Shown piece by piece: positions 27,308 through 36,303 of a stretch of 64,000 nucleotides of DNA. The stretch spans positions 227,439-291,438 of the forward strand of contig NZ_BMXF01000002.1 of NCBI RefSeq assembly GCF_014651615.1, in the 5' to 3' direction. Position 1 is the first letter of the stretch. Every line of letters starts with the position of its first letter. The DNA is from Persicitalea jodogahamensis. GTDB taxonomy: Bacteria > Bacteroidota > Bacteroidia > Cytophagales > Spirosomataceae. Made by a program: the position numbers and the translations under genes. The notes below the pieces were generated by a model. The model was not told where the DNA came from and did not search any database. It saw only the letters and a list, made by a program, of their open reading frames with translations.

Positions 27308-27375
27308 TTTCTTGAAATATCTTATGGGAAATTCCCGGTTCTTACTGATGTATGACTTGATGACGTTTGTTGCGA

Positions 27376-30300
27376 TTAGAACGAAAGCGTCCATTGTACC
27401 TGATAGCTGCGGGGGATGGGTACATTGCCAAAATCCACCCCACGCATCAGGTCGCTGTTGCCACCCGCGTTGGTTTCGGGATCGTAGCCCCGGTAGTGAT
27501 CCCAGGAGTACAGGTTACGGCCAATCAGCGAAAGGGCCGAAGAGTTGATTCCCAGGAATTTGGGCAGCTGATAAGTCAGAGCCAGTTCGCGCAGTTTTAC
27601 GTAAGAGCCATTGTCGATCCGCCATTCTTCGATCAGGTAGTTGGCAAAAATATAGCCTCGGGGCAGCTCGCCTTTCAATTCTTTTTCGGCTATTTCCCCA
27701 ACTCCCACTCCCTGACGGGTACGGAAGTCGGCATTGAACACATCGACACCCTGTACGGCATCCAGCAGGAAGCGGAAACCAAAACGCTTGTAATTCAGCT
27801 GGCTGACAAACGAACCCGTCCATTTGGGATTAGGATTGCCAATGATGCCGTTCACGAAGCCACCGGTAGGCTGTCCTTCTGAGGTGCGCTTGGGTTCAAA
27901 GGTCGCCCCGGTTTGGGTACCCTGCTCGCGCTGGGGAAAGCCCTGCGAATTCAGAATCAGGTCGCCCTGCTCGTTGCGGGCGTAGGGAACGCCGTAGAAG
28001 AGCGACGCGGGCTGTCCCTCTACCAGAAACACGGGCGCACCGGCCACGTTGTTGACGGCCACCAGCGGCGTACCCAGCTTTTCGATCTTGTTGCTGTTGC
28101 GGTTGAAAAGTACCGTGACATCCCAGCTGAGATCCTTGGTGCGGACCGGAGTAGCGTTCAGGCCGATTTCGATACCTTTATTTGACATTTCCCCGGTGTT
28201 ATTCACGATGCTCGTGCCACCCGCCGAAGCGGCAAGTACCCGGTTGACAACGAGGTCGGTTATTTGCTGTTGATAAGCCGAGAAAGTCAGACCGATTTTA
28301 TCGTTCAGGAATGAAGCATCCGCGCCAAATTCCAGCTCCTTCATTCGTTCGGGACGCACCGCGGGGTTAGCCAGCTGCGGGCTCGGAACGATGGTGTTTT
28401 TTCCGAGGTAAGCCACCGGATTGTACTGCCAGAAACGGTCGTAAGAACCGATACCCGTCAGGTTACCGGCCTGTCCGTAGGAGCCACGTAGTTTGAGGGT
28501 ACTGACCACCTTACCGATGCTACCATTTTTCCAGCCTTCCAGGTCAGAGGCCACAAAACTGGCTGAAACCTTGGGGTAGTACTGGTTGGATTCGGAAGCC
28601 GAAAACTTGGAGCTGCGGTCGCGCCGGATGGCCCCGGTCAGGAAGGCGATATTCCGGAATCCGAGAGTTGCCTGCACAAATTGTCCGTTCAAGCTGTACC
28701 GATCCAAACCGTAACCCGCCGAGATCGTGGAGCCGCCGTTGAGCGTTTCGATGAAGGGCGCCAGAGACTCGCCGCTGGCCCGCAATAGGTTGGAGCTGCT
28801 GTACTGGTAGCTGGCACCGGCCAGAAGGTTCAATTTAAGCTCCGGCGCCAGATCCTTCTCATAGCCGACGTTCAGGTCCATGTTGTAGAAAGTAGCTGCA
28901 TTGGTAACCGTCGAGGCAAATCCGAAGGGGTAGCGCTCCAGCGGCAAGCCGGCTGCCGCCTGATACGGGTAGGGCGGAATCAGGTTTCTACCTACCTGCG
29001 AGTAGGTATCCACACCCAGGATGGCATCTACGGTCAGGCCTTTGAGGGGCGTGAGATTCAGCTGTACATCGTTGATGGTCCGGTTGACGGTCGCGCTGAA
29101 CTGCATGGCCTCCACGGTAGTCAGCGGATTCACGCGGGTAGGTTCTACGGCCAGCAGGCTGCCGTTGGCATCGCGCTTGGTAATGTCGTAGATATTGTTG
29201 GTGATATTGATAGAGTTGATCGGGCTGTAGAATACGTTTCCGTTGGCCTTCTCATTGGATGCGCTATTGGTATAGCTTAGCCCTACCGATACTTTCGCCC
29301 AGGAAGCCAGCCGTTGATCGACCCGCGTACGCAGCCCGTAGCGCTGGAAATCAGTGCCTACTATAATTCCCTGATTCTTGGCATAATTCACCGACAGAAG
29401 GTAGGTGGTCCGGTCATTGCCGCCACTGACCGACAGGTTATTATCGGTACCAACACCCGTGCGGAAAATGTTATCCTGATAGTCGTAGCGCGTCACATCC
29501 ACCAGATTGCTGGCCAGCATAGTATTGGCTTCACCGTTACGGTTGACGCCGATGGTCGTAGCGTTGTTGGCGGTGGCCGCGGCGGCCGATACTCCGGCTA
29601 TGGTGTGCAGGCGCAGTCCGGGGTAGCCAAACTGCTTGCCGTAGGTAGTGATGGGTACTTTTTTCCGAAGTTCGTTGACATTGAAGCTCGTGGTAAAGTT
29701 GATTCTGGGCACGCCCGATTTGCCCCGCTTGGTAGTGATAATCACCACACCGTTGGCCGCGCGTGAGCCATACTGGGCGGCAGCAGCAGCCCCGTTGACC
29801 ACGTTAATGCTTTCAATATCGTTGGGATTGATGTCGGCCAGGCGGTTGGTACCGGCCTGCGCCGTAGAGCCGATCTGATTCTGAACGGCGGTTTGCGATA
29901 CGTTCACGGTGTTGTTGCTCACGATCACGCCGTCGATTACGTACAGCGGGTCCGAACTACCCTGAATGGACTTTACCCCGCGCAACCGGATGGAAATTCC
30001 GCCCGCCGGATCGCCCGAGTTCTGAGTGATTTGGGCACCGGGAATTTTGCCCTGCAGGGCACCCAGCAAATTGTTGGAGCCCGACTTCTGGATCGCGTCC
30101 GCTTTTACCGTGTTGATGGCATTGCCCAGTTGCCGGCGCGACTCGCGCACCGTGGAACCGGTCACGACCAGTTCGTCCAGATTCAGGACATCACTGTTCA
30201 GGGTAGCATCCAGCGAAATTTCGGTTTGGCTGTTCAGCGTCACGGTTTTCTGAACCGTAGCGTAGCCGATCGACGCAAAGCTGATCGTGTAGGTAGCTGG

Positions 30301-30534
30301 CGGAAGGCTGACGCCCAGCGTGTAGTTTCCGTCGGCACCTGTAATGGTGCCGAGGGTAGTTTGGTTGATACTGACGGTCGCACCGGGGATGGGGCCGTCG
30401 GCATCCTTCACTTTGCCTTTGATAACATAGGACGCCTGCTGGGAGAAAGCGGCCGAAGCCACGAGCAGCATCAGCAGCAAACCCGCTGATACACGCAGCA
30501 GACCGGGTTTAAAATGGGCTAAACTTTCGATCAT
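27376..30534 (-). CDS. SusC/RagA-family TonB-dependent transporter
   Basis: This outer-membrane TonB-dependent importer has 1052 residues: a signal peptide (LLLMLLVASAAFS), then a carboxypeptidase-regulatory-like domain (KGKVKDADGPIPGATVSI). The plug follows, with VVTGSTVRESRRQLGNAIN, LLGALQGKIPGAQI and PLYVIDGVI, and then a 22-strand barrel that ends VQWTLSF with the usual terminal Phe. It lacks an STN signalling domain, so control by FecR-type relay is unlikely. Instead a DeoR-family regulator gene lies divergently upstream. It is followed by susD with a 68 bp gap. I chose the ATG at 30534; the frame extends to 30594. Confidence 0.95.
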   Translation of the reverse strand: MIESLAHFKPGLLRVSAGLLLMLLVASAAFSQQASYVIKGKVKDADGPIPGATVSINQTTLGTITGADGNYTLGVSLPPATYTISFASIGYATVQKTVTLNSQTEISLDATLNSDVLNLDELVVTGSTVRESRRQLGNAINTVKADAIQKSGSNNLLGALQGKIPGAQITQNSGDPAGGISIRLRGVKSIQGSSDPLYVIDGVIVSNNTVNVSQTAVQNQIGSTAQAGTNRLADINPNDIESINVVNGAAAAAQYGSRAANGVVIITTKRGKSGVPRINFTTSFNVNELRKKVPITTYGKQFGYPGLRLHTIAGVSAAAATANNATTIGVNRNGEANTMLASNLVDVTRYDYQDNIFRTGVGTDNNLSVSGGNDRTTYLLSVNYAKNQGIIVGTDFQRYGLRTRVDQRLASWAKVSVGLSYTNSASNEKANGNVFYSPINSINITNNIYDITKRDANGSLLAVEPTRVNPLTTVEAMQFSATVNRTINDVQLNLTPLKGLTVDAILGVDTYSQVGRNLIPPYPYQAAAGLPLERYPFGFASTVTNAATFYNMDLNVGYEKDLAPELKLNLLAGASYQYSSSNLLRASGESLAPFIETLNGGSTISAGYGLDRYSLNGQFVQATLGFRNIAFLTGAIRRDRSSKFSASESNQYYPKVSASFVASDLEGWKNGSIGKVVSTLKLRGSYGQAGNLTGIGSYDRFWQYNPVAYLGKNTIVPSPQLANPAVRPERMKELEFGADASFLNDKIGLTFSAYQQQITDLVVNRVLAASAGGTSIVNNTGEMSNKGIEIGLNATPVRTKDLSWDVTVLFNRNSNKIEKLGTPLVAVNNVAGAPVFLVEGQPASLFYGVPYARNEQGDLILNSQGFPQREQGTQTGATFEPKRTSEGQPTGGFVNGIIGNPNPKWTGSFVSQLNYKRFGFRFLLDAVQGVDVFNADFRTRQGVGVGEIAEKELKGELPRGYIFANYLIEEWRIDNGSYVKLRELALTYQLPKFLGINSSALSLIGRNLYSWDHYRGYDPETNAGGNSDLMRGVDFGNVPIPRSYQVQWTLSF

Positions 30535-30574
30535 GAAAATAATAAAATTAGGATGAGAGTAAGATGGACGCAGA

Positions 30575-30705
30575 AAACCTGCACAAACCTGCATTTTTTA
30601 ACAAAAGTGAGTAAATAACCGCAAAAATCAAATGTTTATTACGCTATATGCAATTAAAAATGTAGGTTTATGCTGCTTTTATAAAAGATACATGCACAAA
30701 CAGGT
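30575..30705. promoter_or_regulatory. Candidate DeoR-family operator sites between susC and the regulator
   Basis: Two direct copies, AAACCTGCAC (30575-30584) and AAACCTGCAT (30585-30594), sit one helical turn apart. Related sequences occur at 30661-30675 (TGTAGGTTTATGCTG, opposite orientation) and 30693-30705 (TGCACAAACAGGT). Repeated half-sites in the region between a regulator and its divergent neighbour suggest an operator; the binding protein is inferred. Confidence 0.4.
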
Positions 30706-30723
30706 AAAAAAGCGGAACATATT

Positions 30724-31464
30724 ATGCTTAAAAAAGAGCGTCAGGAATACATACTCCAGCAAATCAACCGGCACAACAAGGTACTTTCTGCGGATCTCTG
30801 TACGAAGCTCGCGGTGTCGGAAGATACCGTGCGGCGCGACCTGCACGAATTGGCGGGCGACGGGAAAATCCTCAAAGTACATGGGGGGGCACTGTCCAAT
30901 ACCCTCTACCAGGATACGCAGGGAGAAATATACGCCCGGCAGGAAAAAGCCATCATTGCCGCCAAGGCAGTCAGTCTGTTCGAGGAAGGGATGTACATCA
31001 TGGTCGGCGGAGGTACCACCGTGCGGGAAATTCTCAAAATAGTCCCCAGGGACCTGCGGCTCATATTTATCACGGTGAACCTTGCTTCCGCCACCGAGCT
31101 GCTCAACTACACCAACTACGAGGTGATTCTGCTGGGCGGAAAAGTTTCGCGGCACACCCGCTTCTGCACGGGGGGCGATACCATCATGAACCTGGCTGAC
31201 GTACGGGCCGACTTATGTATTCTGGGTACGAATGCAATCGACGCGGAGGCGGGTATTTCGGATTCGGACTATGAGTCGGTGCAGGTCAAAAAGGCCATGA
31301 TCAAGTCCTCGGAACGTGTAGCGGTGGTGACGATTTCGGAAAAACTGGGCTCCGTGGAGCGGTTCCATATCAGCCCGATGAATGGGCTGGATTACCTGAT
31401 TACCGAACTACCCCCCGCCCACGAGGCTTTGCAGGACTACGCAAAATCATGTGAGGTACTTTGA
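30724..31464 (+). CDS. DeoR/GlpR-family transcriptional regulator
   Basis: This is a DNA-binding repressor that senses a phosphorylated sugar or similar metabolite. The 246-residue protein has an N-terminal DeoR helix-turn-helix (RQEYILQQINRHNKVLSADL, with VSEDTVRRDLHEL, about 6-57) followed by KVHGGAL. A sensor domain (about 75-233) resembles sugar-isomerase folds (FEEGMYIMVGGGTTVREIL, VILLGGKVSR, LCILGTNAIDAEAGISDSD). It is divergent from the susC-susD pair and probably controls it. The family more often controls sugar catabolism genes, so the link to a transporter pair is unusual. Confidence 0.9.
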   Translation: MLKKERQEYILQQINRHNKVLSADLCTKLAVSEDTVRRDLHELAGDGKILKVHGGALSNTLYQDTQGEIYARQEKAIIAAKAVSLFEEGMYIMVGGGTTVREILKIVPRDLRLIFITVNLASATELLNYTNYEVILLGGKVSRHTRFCTGGDTIMNLADVRADLCILGTNAIDAEAGISDSDYESVQVKKAMIKSSERVAVVTISEKLGSVERFHISPMNGLDYLITELPPAHEALQDYAKSCEVL

Positions 31465-31471
31465 TGAGAAA

Positions 31472-31520
31472 GTAGTTTGCAAAAAACAGGAATGGGCTAA
31501 TTCTGTGTTCTGTAAACTAC
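31472..31520. terminator. Hairpin between convergent regulator and rtcB genes
   Basis: Arms GTAGTTTGCA (31472-31481) and TGTAAACTAC (31511-31520) pair with one G-T wobble, with a smaller inner stem ACAG/CTGT. It lies between two convergent stop codons. No long T run follows, so efficiency is uncertain. Confidence 0.4.
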
Positions 31521-31555
31521 AATGTCTGGCAATTTATCATTTGTGCCCGACCCCC

Positions 31556-33091
31556 TCAATCCTCCCGCCCCTCCTTCCGATTCGCATCGGCCATCCTCAC
31601 AATCTTGGGCGTAAACTTTGCCAGTACTTCCACTAATTCGCTTTGCGCTCCGATCACGGTTTCGATGTCTTTATACACCATCGGGGCTTCGTCCAGATCG
31701 CCGCCAATGAGCTGAATGTCTGCTTCCTGCAAAGCCTTGTTCAGCTGCGATTGGGTGATGGTTTTTAAAGCCTGCGTTCGCGACATCAGCCGCCCGGCTC
31801 CGTGTGACGCCGAATTGAGAGAATCGGCCTGACCCCGACCGCGTACCACAAAACCGGGCTTGGTCATCGAGCCGGGGATGATGCCCAGCACGCCGGGGCC
31901 GGCGGGGGTAGCGCCCTTGCGGTGCACCATCACCTCCCGACCATCGGCCAACTGCTCTTTCCAGGCAAAGTTGTGGTGGTTCTCGATCATCAGCAGCGGT
32001 TTTTCGCGCAGGGCTTTGGCTATTTTGCTGTGGATTTCGTGGTGATTGGCCGAGGCATATTCGCCCGCCAGATTCATCGCAATCCAGTACTCCTGACCTT
32101 CTTCGGTATTCAGGTCGAGCCAGGCCAGGTGGGCAGCCTGCTTGGGCAGACGGGTTTTCTGCATGGCCAGCTTCGAATAATAATTGGCCACATTCCCGCC
32201 AAAACCCCGCGAACCCGAATGTGTGAGCAGGGCCATGTACTGGCCGGGAGGTAGTTTCATGCCATTGATGTCGGCTGCGGCATAGGTGTCCACGATGCCC
32301 CACTCCGCAAAATGGTTGCCCGTGCCGGAAGTACCCAATTGCCGGTAGGCCTTGTCTTTCAGGTCGCGGATTACCTTGGTTGCCTGCCACTCGGGCAAAT
32401 CCATCACGCTCTCGTCGAACTTGTCGCGTACTTCGCCACCCATCCCGAACTTGGTTTTCTCGACCAGCGTCTTTTTCAGCAGGTGCGGCTCGCGCTTTAG
32501 GAAATCCGGCGACAGATCGAAAATTGACAGGCACATCCGGCAGGCGATGTCGACGCCCACGGCAAACGGAATCACGGTGTTCGGTTCCGTGGCTAGTACC
32601 CCGCCAATGGGGAGGCCATAACCCTGATGCGCATCGGGCATGAGCGCCCCGGCCACCGCAATGGGCAGACTCGCGGCTGTTTCCATCTGCTGCAAGGCAC
32701 CCACTTCGATATGCTCTCGGCCAAAAATGGCGTAGGGTAGTCGCTCGGCCCGCAGCTCAAAGTTCATGGCTTCCTGCTTCCCCCCGGCGTGAACCGGGTA
32801 GGACGGTGGCTCCGGCGGCAGATAGGCGGCCCCGGCTTCGCTCAGCGGGATGGCGATGCCCTGTTTGCCAAGGTCGTAAACCGCCCGGGCCAGATTGGTG
32901 ACCTTGTTTTTGGAATAGGCGTATTTCTTAGGATTCTGCAGCATCTGCGCCAGCAGGGCAAGCACATTTTCTTTGGGGTATTTGGCCCGCTGCGTCAGGC
33001 CATTGGCCACCCGCAGAAAAGCGGGATGCAGTTCAGCGGGAATGGGCCCCAGGATCTGAATATCGTCAATGGTGATCGGGGTAGTTTCCAT
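31556..33091 (-). CDS. rtcB: RtcB-family RNA ligase
   Basis: RtcB seals RNA with 2',3'-cyclic phosphate or 3'-phosphate ends to 5'-OH ends using GTP and Mn2+. The 511-residue protein has the family blocks MPDAHQGYGLPIGGVLATE (151-169), GVDIACRMC with metal ligands Asp181 and Cys184, THSGSRGFGGNVANYY, ENHHNFAW, ATPAGPGVLGIIPGSM and the guanylylated-histidine region SHGAGRLMSR. It is longer than E. coli RtcB (408 residues), mainly through an N-terminal extension of about 100 residues. There is no archease or RtcA next to it. It converges with the DeoR-type regulator gene. Confidence 0.93.
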   Translation of the reverse strand: METTPITIDDIQILGPIPAELHPAFLRVANGLTQRAKYPKENVLALLAQMLQNPKKYAYSKNKVTNLARAVYDLGKQGIAIPLSEAGAAYLPPEPPSYPVHAGGKQEAMNFELRAERLPYAIFGREHIEVGALQQMETAASLPIAVAGALMPDAHQGYGLPIGGVLATEPNTVIPFAVGVDIACRMCLSIFDLSPDFLKREPHLLKKTLVEKTKFGMGGEVRDKFDESVMDLPEWQATKVIRDLKDKAYRQLGTSGTGNHFAEWGIVDTYAAADINGMKLPPGQYMALLTHSGSRGFGGNVANYYSKLAMQKTRLPKQAAHLAWLDLNTEEGQEYWIAMNLAGEYASANHHEIHSKIAKALREKPLLMIENHHNFAWKEQLADGREVMVHRKGATPAGPGVLGIIPGSMTKPGFVVRGRGQADSLNSASHGAGRLMSRTQALKTITQSQLNKALQEADIQLIGGDLDEAPMVYKDIETVIGAQSELVEVLAKFTPKIVRMADANRKEGRED

Positions 33092-33260
33092 GGTTGGGTT
33101 CTTTATTTTCAGAATAAACGATTTTTTGCTTGAATAATCACAACTAGCGATAAGTGGCAGTACATCAGAATATTGAGAGAGGTTTTTTGCCCCTGCTTAC
33201 ATGGTGGACACAAGATGCAAGGAGGTTGAGCTGAAGCGAGTCCTTTTAGTAACCGTAAGA

Positions 33261-33292
33261 TTGTTTAATCTTTTTTAAAAAAAAATAAACAA
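33261..33292. repeat. AT-rich inverted repeat upstream of the first FAS1 gene
   Basis: TTGTTTA (33261-33267) and TAAACAA (33286-33292) flank a T6/A9 tract. It lies in the 276 bp between rtcB and the FAS1 gene and could be a terminator relic or a bent promoter-upstream element. Nothing else was recognised in that gap. Confidence 0.35.
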
Positions 33293-33367
33293 AACTGAAA
33301 ACAATGGTTATCCGCTTCGGTTATATGCACTTCCAATATTTAGTATAAACCTTAAATTTTACTGATT

Positions 33368-34321
33368 ATGAAACGTGTGAAATTTTTCGTGCGCTATGCA
33401 ACGAAACTAATGATGGTAGGTGTGTTGGTCGGTATGGTTGCTGCTTGTAAAAACGACGATGATAATACGGTCGAGCCGCAGTCCATCACGGACATCGTAG
33501 TTATGAACAACGATTTCACGATTCTCAGGGCGGCTGTCACCCGTGCGGGATTGGCCGATGCGCTGGATGCAGGTACTCTGACGGTTTTCGCGCCGAATGA
33601 TGCCGCCTTTATTGCGTCTGGAATTCCCGACGTTGCTGCCGTGAATGCCCTGCCTGAGGCTACGCTTAAAAGTATTCTGGAATACCATGTACTGAATTCT
33701 ACGGTCGAGTCGAGCGCCATCGCAACGGCTGCTGATCAGGAAGTGGGTACTTTGGGCGGACAGAATCTGTACATTACGAAGAACGCCGGAGGCGTATCGG
33801 TAAATGGTGCAATGGTGATAGCGGCCGATGTCGACGCGGCCAATGGCGTAATCCACGTAATTGACCGGGTACTTATGCCACCCACCCGAAGCCTCCTGGA
33901 AATTGCGCAGGGGAATTCTGATTTTTCTTATCTGGTGGCTGCCGTCACCCGGGCTGCGGCCAGTAGCCAGGTTGTGGTCGATGCGCTCTCTTCCCCGGGT
34001 AGTGCCTTTACCGTATTTGCGCCTACCAATCAGGCTTTTATCGATGCAGGCTTCCCTACCGAAGCTTCACTGGCGGCAGCCGATCCGGCTACGCTGACGA
34101 GCATCCTGCTCTACCACGTGGTACCGGGGCGCGTTTTCTCTACCAATCTGACTACGGGTGATGTAGCAACTGCCGCCACGACGCCCGTAAAAGTGGACGT
34201 TGGAACCGGGGTGACCATTACTGGTGCGGGCAACGGAACTAACGCGGCTTCGGTGACGAGCGCTAACATGCTTGCCACCAATGGCGTGGTTCACGTGATC
34301 GACCGCGTGTTGCTGCCCTGA
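33368..34321 (+). CDS. Fasciclin (FAS1) two-domain lipoprotein, copy 1
   Basis: This is a predicted surface or periplasmic lipoprotein of 317 residues. The signal ends in VGMVAAC, with the lipidated Cys at residue 27, followed by an acidic linker (KNDDDNTVEPQ) and two FAS1 domains (about 37-175 and 177-317). Each domain has the TVFAPNDAAF or TVFAPTNQAF motif and ends with NGVIHVIDRVLMP or NGVVHVIDRVLLP. FAS1 domains mediate adhesion and carbohydrate binding. It is clearly paralogous to the gene at 48477-49427. The single gene is followed by a strong terminator. Confidence 0.92.
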   Translation: MKRVKFFVRYATKLMMVGVLVGMVAACKNDDDNTVEPQSITDIVVMNNDFTILRAAVTRAGLADALDAGTLTVFAPNDAAFIASGIPDVAAVNALPEATLKSILEYHVLNSTVESSAIATAADQEVGTLGGQNLYITKNAGGVSVNGAMVIAADVDAANGVIHVIDRVLMPPTRSLLEIAQGNSDFSYLVAAVTRAAASSQVVVDALSSPGSAFTVFAPTNQAFIDAGFPTEASLAAADPATLTSILLYHVVPGRVFSTNLTTGDVATAATTPVKVDVGTGVTITGAGNGTNAASVTSANMLATNGVVHVIDRVLLP

Positions 34322-34352
34322 TTTGCGGGCAATGAGAGTTCTTTTACCAAAA

Positions 34353-34385
34353 GGGGGGCGTGCCAGGTGGCGCGCCCCCTTTTTT
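34353..34385 (+). terminator. Rho-independent terminator after FAS1 copy 1
   Basis: A GC-rich stem of about 12 bp (34353-34364 with 34369-34380, including G-T pairs) has an AGGT loop and a T run to 34385. Confidence 0.88.
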
Positions 34386-34747
34386 GATTGGCGAGTGGGC
34401 GGGTGATTGCACAATCTTTCGGCAAGGTTGATTTTCATTTGGAACCATGACAGTTTGCAGGTACAAGGTTCCGGTCTTTAGCTATGTAGGTGTGAAGGAA
34501 AAATGAGAACATTCGTGGCGCCCTTGGATGGAAGGATTTTTCCTGCACCATTTATTCACGTAGTATTTTCCATCAAAACGGGCTATAAACGAGGATTTGT
34601 ACTACGTTTGGCCTTGCTTCGTTTCAAGGAACTACGCATGGGCAAAAGGTTGATCATTTTTTGACCGCCTGGACCATCCCGGCATGATGGCGGGTAGTTT
34701 TGCCCCGGCAAGATCAATTTGGAGAAAATATCAACCTGAAAAAATTT
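34386..34747. other. Long intergenic stretch without a recognised gene
   Basis: Between the FAS1 terminator and the DUF6134 gene I see no credible coding frame and no RNA gene. A weak inverted repeat (CGTAGTA near 34559 with TACTACG near 34600) is the only structure noticed. The promoter for the DUF6134 gene should lie here but no TAnnTTTG box was found. Confidence 0.5.
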
Positions 34748-35362
34748 GTGAAAAAACTGATTATTACTTTGGCTTTTGGGTTGGTACTCCTTCATCCGCC
34801 CGCCTCCTCGCAATCCGTCGTTTACGATATTTTACTTGCCGGGCGCTCCGTGGGCGAATTGACGATTACGCCTCCCCGTTCGGGCGATGGCGCTGATCAT
34901 TTTCGGGTGAGGGGTGCAATCGACACTTTTCTGTACGACGTGGTGTATGTGAGTGAAAACCGGTTTGAGAATGGCGTGCTGAAAACGTCCATGTCGAGCC
35001 AGGAAGTGAATGGCAAGCTGAAAGAAAAAACCAATACCGTCCAGACTACCGGCAACTATCGGGTGACTTTTGCCGAGGGTAATTCCGCCGCCACGGAAAC
35101 CACCCAGATACCTCACCCCATCAACTACACCGTGACTAGCCTGTACTACCGGGAACCCCTGAACATGAAACAGATTTACTCCGACCGCTACGGAAAAATG
35201 TGTTCGGTGCAGAAGGTAGCCACCGGAGCTTATGAAGTAATGATGCCTGACGGCAAAAAGACCCTCTACCACTATTCACAAGGCCAATGCCGGGAGGTCA
35301 AGTCCCAGATTGCTGGCCTCAACCTGATATTCCGTATCCGGCCGGATAGCGTGGCGAGGTAG
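34748..35362 (+). CDS. DUF6134-family exported protein
   Basis: This 204-residue protein of unknown function has a signal peptide (VKKLIITLAFGLVLLHPPASSQ). The mature domain begins VVYDILLAGRSVGELTI, then ENRFENGVLKTSMSSQEVNGKLKEKTNT, and ends REVKSQIAGLNLIFRI. The pattern matches DUF6134, a beta-sheet domain found in Bacteroidota that may relate to lipid-binding folds. I place the start at the GTG at 34748 because it opens directly into the signal; the frame starts upstream at a TTG at 34700. It is upstream of the sigma/anti-sigma locus on the same strand, 199 bp away, and a functional link is not shown. Confidence 0.72.
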   Translation: MKKLIITLAFGLVLLHPPASSQSVVYDILLAGRSVGELTITPPRSGDGADHFRVRGAIDTFLYDVVYVSENRFENGVLKTSMSSQEVNGKLKEKTNTVQTTGNYRVTFAEGNSAATETTQIPHPINYTVTSLYYREPLNMKQIYSDRYGKMCSVQKVATGAYEVMMPDGKKTLYHYSQGQCREVKSQIAGLNLIFRIRPDSVAR

Positions 35363-35561
35363 CCACCTACCTGCCTCGGGATTTCGGGGAATCAGGGTAG
35401 AGCCCGGGCCTGTTCGTCTTTGGTATAGTATCTGATGGTGAAAATATCGTACTAGGATCTCCCGCTTGGATTTCAGGTTCGGGTACCTGACTGTACTACC
35501 CTTCCGAATCTTTGTTGCACTGACTTACCCTATGTGATACCCCTCCTTGAAAAACCGATAG

Positions 35562-36173
35562 ATGCTGAAGGATCACTACATCCGGCCCGATCAAAATGAA
35601 CACTACATTGCTCTCTGGCAGCAGTCGGTTGCCGGAGACAAGGGGGCTTTCTGTGAGTTGGTGGAGGCACACTATCAGGTACTTTTTAACTACGGTACCA
35701 ACTTCACGACCAACCGGGAACTGATCAAGGATACTTTGCAGGACCTGTTCATTCACCTCTGGGAAAAAAGGGAGACGTTCCAAATCCAGCATCTTACGAT
35801 TTACCTGTTACGCTCCGTTCGGAATAACCTGTACCTGTCTTTCAGGGACACCAAAACCAAGATCGTTTCCATTGACGCTACGCTGCACGACCAATCCGAT
35901 GATTTTACCATCGAGAAAGCACTGATCTTCGAAGAAGCAGTCTCCGAAGAAAAAAGCAAGGTGATCGAAGCAATTTCCGGCTTGCCTAAACGGCAAAAAG
36001 AGGCTGTCTTTCTAAAATATTATCAGGGACTCGACAACGAGCAGATTGCTGAATTGATGGTCGTGAACCGGCAATCGGTGGCGAATCTTCTTCACAAAGC
36101 CATCCTCAATCTCCGCTTATCTTTCGACAAGCTCCACTACTTCATCACTACTATTTTCCTGATCGGCTTATAA
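35562..36173 (+). CDS. RNA polymerase sigma factor, ECF type (PUL regulator)
   Basis: This 203-residue ECF sigma factor has region 2 with LVEAHYQVLFNYGTNFTTNR, DTLQDLFIHLWEKR and LLRSVRNNLYLSFRD. Region 4 has ISGLPKRQKEAVFLKYYQGLDNEQIAELMVVNRQSVANLLHKAI. A C-terminal hydrophobic tail (FDKLHYFITTIFLIGL) is common in this Bacteroidota subfamily. The next gene, 130 bp on, is a FecR anti-sigma factor, and an STN-bearing SusC follows. The set is a trans-envelope signalling relay that induces the locus when its glycan is bound. Confidence 0.93.
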   Translation: MLKDHYIRPDQNEHYIALWQQSVAGDKGAFCELVEAHYQVLFNYGTNFTTNRELIKDTLQDLFIHLWEKRETFQIQHLTIYLLRSVRNNLYLSFRDTKTKIVSIDATLHDQSDDFTIEKALIFEEAVSEEKSKVIEAISGLPKRQKEAVFLKYYQGLDNEQIAELMVVNRQSVANLLHKAILNLRLSFDKLHYFITTIFLIGL

Positions 36174-36303
36174 TATTTATTGCACTGATAGTTAGATAGA
36201 TAGAATTTATTCTCTCTTTTTTATCAAAAAACTTCTTTACAAAAGAGTATTGGAGGGTACTTTTCACATCCTTCAGAAAAAATAAGCATGTCCTATTTTT
36301 TCT

